64,000 bases of DNA from Dehalococcoidia bacterium (GTDB taxonomy: Bacteria; Chloroflexota; Dehalococcoidia; Lucifugimonadales; Lucifugimonadaceae): assembly GCA_028285005.1 (NCBI GenBank), contig JANQQP010000044.1:1-64000 (forward strand). The letters run 5' to 3'. Below, in pieces: positions 60,664-64,000 of the stretch. Position numbers and translations under genes: made by a program. Every line of letters starts with the position of its first letter. Position 1 is the first letter of the stretch. The notes below the pieces were generated by a model. That model was not told the origin of the DNA, did not search any database, and saw nothing but the letters and a program-made list of their open reading frames with translations.

Positions 60664-61160
60664 CCAACCGGGTCCGAAGAGGCCTGTCCGGCCTGGAGTC
60701 GGTCGGGCGTCTCGGACTGTTCTTCGCCCAGGACGCGGCGGAAGAAAGCATCCAGCGCGGGGATCTCATCGGTGAGCATCTTGTTCGCGAACACTTTCTG
60801 GACTACCGGAATGCCGGCGTCCGTCGCTCGCTCGTAGACCCCGCGGCCCTTGTCGGTGAGGACGATGTGCGATGTGCGCCGGTCCTTACGAGATGCCCTG
60901 CGTACGACGAGACCGGCCTTCGCCATCCTGTCGACCAGCCGCGTGATATTGCCGCCAGATACGAGCAGGCGCTGGCTCAGCTTGGTGTGTGTCATTCGCT
61001 GGCCGTCCGCCAAAGCCAATTGCGTGAGGGCGTCGTACCATGCCAGCGAGATGCCCTCGGAGTCCTTTAGCGCCGATTCGATCTCCCGCATCATCATGGC
61101 GTGGGCTCTCAGAAACTTGAGATAGACCCGTACCTCGGGCGTGTTCAGTCGTTCGTCCAT
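60660..61160 (-). CDS. MarR-family transcriptional regulator
   Basis: 166 residues. Winged HTH with recognition helix LSQRLLVSGGNITRLVDRMAKAGLV and wing ASRKDRRTSHIVLTDKG, typical of MarR repressors that respond to small ligands. It is divergent from the NmrA-like gene, which it probably controls. A near-palindrome overlaps that gene's promoter. It has a C-terminal Gln/Ser-rich tail of no known role. Confidence 0.93.
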   Translation of the reverse strand: MDERLNTPEVRVYLKFLRAHAMMMREIESALKDSEGISLAWYDALTQLALADGQRMTHTKLSQRLLVSGGNITRLVDRMAKAGLVVRRASRKDRRTSHIVLTDKGRGVYERATDAGIPVVQKVFANKMLTDEIPALDAFFRRVLGEEQSETPDRLQAGQASSDPVG

Positions 61161-61196
61161 CTGAGCATATTACCGTTATCCCTTACCGATCAATAG

Positions 61197-61225
61197 TTGA
61201 CATGTTAAGTGTTGCTGTGTAAAGA
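61197..61225 (+). promoter_or_regulatory. Promoter with overlapping palindrome, MarR target candidate
   Basis: TTGACA (61197-61202) and TAAAGA (61220-61225) are 17 bases apart. The near-palindrome TTGACATGTTAA (61197-61208) covers the -35 region, as expected for a MarR-type operator. It would drive the NmrA-like gene, whose ATG is at 61299. Confidence 0.5.
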
Positions 61226-61298
61226 TTCCATCGCAACGGCAGATTTGCCTGTACGAAGAGGCAGTGGTTCCTGTCCGGGGACCCGATTGGAGGGCGAG

Positions 61299-62201
61299 AT
61301 GAGCGAATCCGCAGACCGCACCAGTTACCTGGTCATCGGCGCCACCGGAAACGTCGGCAGCCTGGTAGTGCCGGCGCTACTGGAGCGAGGCGAAGACATC
61401 CGGTGCATGGTGCGCAATCCTGAGAAGGCCAAAGCGCTCCGAGAAGCCGGAGCCGAGGTGGTGACCGGCGACCTGGACGACATCGAGACAGTTGAGTCAG
61501 CCATGGCCGGGATCGACACAGTGTTTCTTGTCATCTCGATCAATCCCAACATGCGGCAGCAGGGATTGGATGCGATAGATGCTGCTGTGAAGTGTGGAGT
61601 GGGGCGAGTAGTCAGGTACACGGCGGTGCGCACCGACTTCGACGATCAGATGCTGACGCAGCGGATCCAGCGAGAGATCGATGAGAAGCTGGAAAGCTCA
61701 GGGCTGAGCTACTCCCACGTTCGGCCTCATAACTACATGCAGGGGCTCTTCGCCGCCGCTCCAACGATTCAGTCTGATTCTGCGATCTATCTGCCGTGGG
61801 GCGATGCGCGGGTTGCAACCTGTGATCTACGAGATATCGCCGATGCCGCTATCGAAGTGCTGACCGGCGACGGCCACCATGGAAAGGCCTACAGCATCAC
61901 TGGGCCTGAAGCGCTGACGGTTCACGAGATCGCTGAGGCGATATCTGATGTGATCGGCAAGACAGTTTCATACGTCGACATCCCGCCGCAGGCGACGAAA
62001 GACGCGCTCATGTCGATGGGTCTCGATGAGTGGACGATCGACCAGTACCTGAGATTCTACGAGGCGTTCGCGAAGAACCACGCCAACGTTGTGTACGATG
62101 ACTTCGAGAGACTCGTCGGCCGCAAACCACGATCTATTCAGGACTTTGCACGGGACTTCGCCGGTGTTTTCAACCCGGAGGTGGCTGCCGCCCAGGCGTG
62201 A
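61299..62201 (+). CDS. NmrA-like NAD(P)-binding protein
   Basis: 300 residues from ATG 61299 (GGAGGG about 6 bases upstream). Atypical SDR with the GATGNVGS nucleotide loop (14-21) and no YxxxK catalytic motif, like NmrA and the HSCARG redox-sensor group. VMVRNPEKAKALREAGAEV-type text (residues 42-60) is the usual second strand. It may sense NAD(P) redox or act as a reductase. A longer frame to 61209 starts within the promoter and is not used. Confidence 0.9.
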   Translation: MSESADRTSYLVIGATGNVGSLVVPALLERGEDIRCMVRNPEKAKALREAGAEVVTGDLDDIETVESAMAGIDTVFLVISINPNMRQQGLDAIDAAVKCGVGRVVRYTAVRTDFDDQMLTQRIQREIDEKLESSGLSYSHVRPHNYMQGLFAAAPTIQSDSAIYLPWGDARVATCDLRDIADAAIEVLTGDGHHGKAYSITGPEALTVHEIAEAISDVIGKTVSYVDIPPQATKDALMSMGLDEWTIDQYLRFYEAFAKNHANVVYDDFERLVGRKPRSIQDFARDFAGVFNPEVAAAQA

Positions 62202-62261
62202 GCAGATTCAGCGTTCCCGTCGGGCGTGCCTTGTTAGGCGCGCTCACCGGGGAGCGTCGTC

Positions 62262-62627
62262 TCACTTCTTCTTCGTCGGCTTGGGTTTCAGCGTGCCGAT
62301 CCAGTCGAAGCTCCTGGTGAACCAGTTCGCTAGTTCATCGGTGTTGCGGAGCAGTTCGTCAGGCACCGATACGTAGCCGCGCATTGTGCTGCCGTAGTGG
62401 ACCACCGGGCCGCTTTCGTACTTTGCTAAGAACTCCTCACTCAGGTCGTCCGACAGTCGTAGGGCCATATTGCCGTCGAAGTCCAGGAAGCTGAACATGT
62501 GGCCGTTGCGTGACGTGTACGGGTTCTTCGCGCCCTTCACGACCGCATTACCTGTGCTTGCGTCGACGGCCTGCTTGTACAGCTCTAGCGCCTCGGCCGG
62601 CCCTTCGTATTTCGATCCTCCGGGCAT
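62262..62627 (-). CDS. TfoX/Sxy N-terminal-like protein
   Basis: 121 residues from ATG 62627, preceded by AGGAGG at 7 bases. The sequence NGHMFSFLDFDGNMALRL and STMRGYVSVPDELL resembles the TfoX N-terminal fold. The family includes competence regulators, but single-domain members have unknown roles. It lies 11 bases after the 2-hydroxyacid dehydrogenase stop, and may be the last gene of that set. The C-terminus is Lys-rich. Confidence 0.65.
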   Translation of the reverse strand: MPGGSKYEGPAEALELYKQAVDASTGNAVVKGAKNPYTSRNGHMFSFLDFDGNMALRLSDDLSEEFLAKYESGPVVHYGSTMRGYVSVPDELLRNTDELANWFTRSFDWIGTLKPKPTKKK

Positions 62628-62638
62628 ATGGTCGCCTC

Positions 62639-63616
62639 CTACTTCAGAACCTCTTCGTTGAGTACATTGATGGGAGCGCCGTCCATCCACGCCGCCACGT
62701 TTTCGACCGAGTCACGGAAGAAGTGTCGCAGGGTTTCGCCCGTGTTGTAGCCAAGGTGCGGCGCCAACAACACGTTGTCGAGCGAGAGTAAAGGGTGGTC
62801 CGCGGGCAGCGGTTCGGTGTCATAGACATCAAGCGCAGCACCAGCGATCTGGCCGGTGCGCAGGGCGTTGATCAGCGCATCTTCCCGCACGATTGGGCCG
62901 CGTGAGGTGTTGACCAGGAATGCTGAGTCCTTCATGAGGCCAAACTCCCGTTCTGTGATCCAGCCGCGGCTCATGTCGGTCAGCGGAACGTGGATCGAGA
63001 GCACGTCTGAACTGGAGAACAGCTCGTCCCATGAGACGTATTCGGCGCCATTGGCTTTTGCTTGCTCGGCGTCGAGGGTTGGTCCCCAGGCGACTACGTC
63101 CATGTCGAAGACGTTGCCGTAACGGGCGGTGATGGTGCCAAGTCTGCCCATTCCAAGGATGCCGAGCGTGCTTCCGGCGAGGGATTCGGCAGCGCGCGTT
63201 TGCCACTTGCCTTCCCGCATCTGTCGATCTTCCCACGCGATGTGCCGCTTGACGGCGATGATGAGGCCCCAGATGAGCTCCGCGGTGGCGTTACCGCGGC
63301 TGGGCGAGCCGCGTGTGATGCAGACCGTGATGCCGAGCTCGGTTGCGGCATCGAGGTCGACGTTCGCCTGCCTGCCGCCTGTCCCGGCGATGAGCTTGAG
63401 CTTTGGCAGCCGCTTCAGCACTGATCGCGGAAAGCGAGTGCGCTCACGGGTGGTCACCAGTACGGTGTACGGCTCCAGCCGCTGGACTAAAGCGTCCTCA
63501 TCCAGCAGCGTGTCGTGGAAGAAGTCGACCTGCCCACCCCTCGCCTCCACCGATGCCCAGTCGGCAGCGCCCGCAGCAAAGTGCAGGTAGTCGTCAAGGA
63601 CAGCGATTCGGGTCAA
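62639..63616 (-). CDS. D-isomer-specific 2-hydroxyacid dehydrogenase
   Basis: 325 residues from TTG 63616, one base after the upstream stop and with GGGGGAG at 63622-63628. The NAD-binding LGILGMGRLG (151-160) and the catalytic residues Arg239 (NTSRG), Glu268 (DTEPL) and His287 (APHLGYN) are present. It reduces a 2-keto acid or the reverse; in this context probably a sugar-acid derivative, since it follows a mannonate-dehydratase-like gene. Confidence 0.92.
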   Translation of the reverse strand: MTRIAVLDDYLHFAAGAADWASVEARGGQVDFFHDTLLDEDALVQRLEPYTVLVTTRERTRFPRSVLKRLPKLKLIAGTGGRQANVDLDAATELGITVCITRGSPSRGNATAELIWGLIIAVKRHIAWEDRQMREGKWQTRAAESLAGSTLGILGMGRLGTITARYGNVFDMDVVAWGPTLDAEQAKANGAEYVSWDELFSSSDVLSIHVPLTDMSRGWITEREFGLMKDSAFLVNTSRGPIVREDALINALRTGQIAGAALDVYDTEPLPADHPLLSLDNVLLAPHLGYNTGETLRHFFRDSVENVAAWMDGAPINVLNEEVLK

Positions 63617-63617
63617 C

Positions 63618-64000
63618 TTACTCCCCCGGCATCTCCTTGAAGATCCAGCCCTCTTTGCGCGGCTCGCCGATCGCCTGCAAGACGGCAGTGATGTAGCCAT
63701 AGCAGAAGGCGAATGCGGTGCCGGATGGGTCGCGGGAGTCGATGATCGGCACGTGGTCAGGCATCAGCATGTACTTGTAGCCGACCTCCTGGTAGGTCTT
63801 CGCTGCCTTCACCATGTCGACCGCGCCCTCGTCCGGGAACGACTCCATGAAGTTGAGCTTGCGGCCGCGGATGTTGCGGAAGTGAACGTTGAAAATCTTC
63901 TCTCGTGAGCCGAACCAGCGTATGACGTCGTAGATCTCCTCGCCTGGGTCATCGAGCATCTCAGACACGGTTCCCTGGCAAAAGTTCAGGCCGTGGTACG
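63618..64000 (-). CDS. Mannonate dehydratase-like protein, 3' part only
   Basis: The frame is open to the window edge and continues beyond it. Residues seen include [51 protein letters not shown] and PDHVP, which match the C-terminal half of UxuA-type mannonate dehydratases and relatives in the xylose-isomerase-like fold (D-mannonate to 2-keto-3-deoxy-D-gluconate). The last codons overlap the ribosome site of the next gene. It is the first gene visible of a minus-strand sugar-acid set. Confidence 0.85.
   Translation of the reverse strand, partial: YHGLNFCQGTVSEMLDDPGEEIYDVIRWFGSREKIFNVHFRNIRGRKLNFMESFPDEGAVDMVKAAKTYQEVGYKYMLMPDHVPIIDSRDPSGTAFAFCYGYITAVLQAIGEPRKEGWIFKEMPGE

Noticed and set aside
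1-64000. CRISPR arrays, tRNA, rRNA, phage or IS elements
   Set aside because: No regularly spaced repeats, no cloverleaf or rRNA signature, and no transposase, capsid or terminal repeats were found by reading both strands.

Overview
The window is 64 kb of high-GC bacterial DNA packed with genes on both strands. The gene content suggests a member of the Chloroflexota, possibly a Dehalococcoidia- or SAR202-like marine lineage. The evidence is very large FtsX-type permeases paired with MacB-like ATPases, many lipoproteins with Pro/Thr-rich stalks, a CaiB/BaiF CoA transferase, an FAD/Fe-S glycolate-lactate type oxidase, a lipoprotein NirK and an rpmH-rnpA-yidD-yidC-jag cluster. This placement is inference from gene families only. 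No rRNA, tRNA, CRISPR array, intact insertion sequence or phage was seen.

Layout. 0.2-3.2 kb: CoA transferase, PAP2 phosphatase and alpha/beta hydrolase. 3.25-4.0 kb: a gap without a convincing gene. 4.0-6.2 kb (minus): an SDR oxidoreductase with an unusual catalytic tetrad and an HtrA-like lipoprotein protease. 6.5-15.1 kb: a four-gene ABC export system (two giant permeases, two ATPases). 15.2-19.4 kb (minus): rpmH, rnpA, yidD, a PQQ-propeller lipoprotein, yidC and jag, with jag overlapping the yidC 3' end. 19.7-27.1 kb: a GreA-like factor with an integrase-like N-terminal domain, TerC, a large FAD/Fe-S oxidase, a universal stress protein and a DUF3179 lipoprotein with one in-frame UGA. 27.6-36.3 kb: a transaldolase-like aldolase, an APH-kinase fusion, a histidine phosphatase and two tandem HELGH metallopeptidase lipoproteins. 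36.6-45.9 kb: a HpcH aldolase, MazG, a split response-regulator-like gene pair, a PIG-L deacetylase, purE-purK, a PfkB kinase, a thioredoxin-like protein and a methyltransferase. 45.9-50 kb: NirK, a Crp/Fnr regulator, a thioesterase and an MFS carrier. 51-58.3 kb: a large beta-rich lipoprotein, an SDR and UvrA. 58.5-64 kb: an orphan protein, a SelW-like gene with an in-frame UGA, a USP, a MarR/NmrA divergent pair and a sugar-acid gene set that runs off the end.

The most interesting signal is selenocysteine use. Two unrelated genes 33 kb apart, DUF3179 at 25601-27136 and a SelW/Rdx-type protein at 59262-59519, are each interrupted by one UGA at a redox CxxC-type position. Each UGA is followed by a 6-bp hairpin at the same distance (stem +16 to +21 with +28 to +33, 6-base loop), which resembles a bacterial SECIS. 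The Sec machinery itself (selA, selB, selC, selD) is not in the window.

A palindromic repeat family lies in four gaps between convergent genes. Two of its arms differ by compensatory changes that keep the stem. Other unusual gene structures are the integrase-like/GreA fusion, the AbrB-like tail on an ABC ATPase, the receiver/winged-helix split regulator with iterated upstream sites, and the tandem metallopeptidases with near-identical 3' ends.
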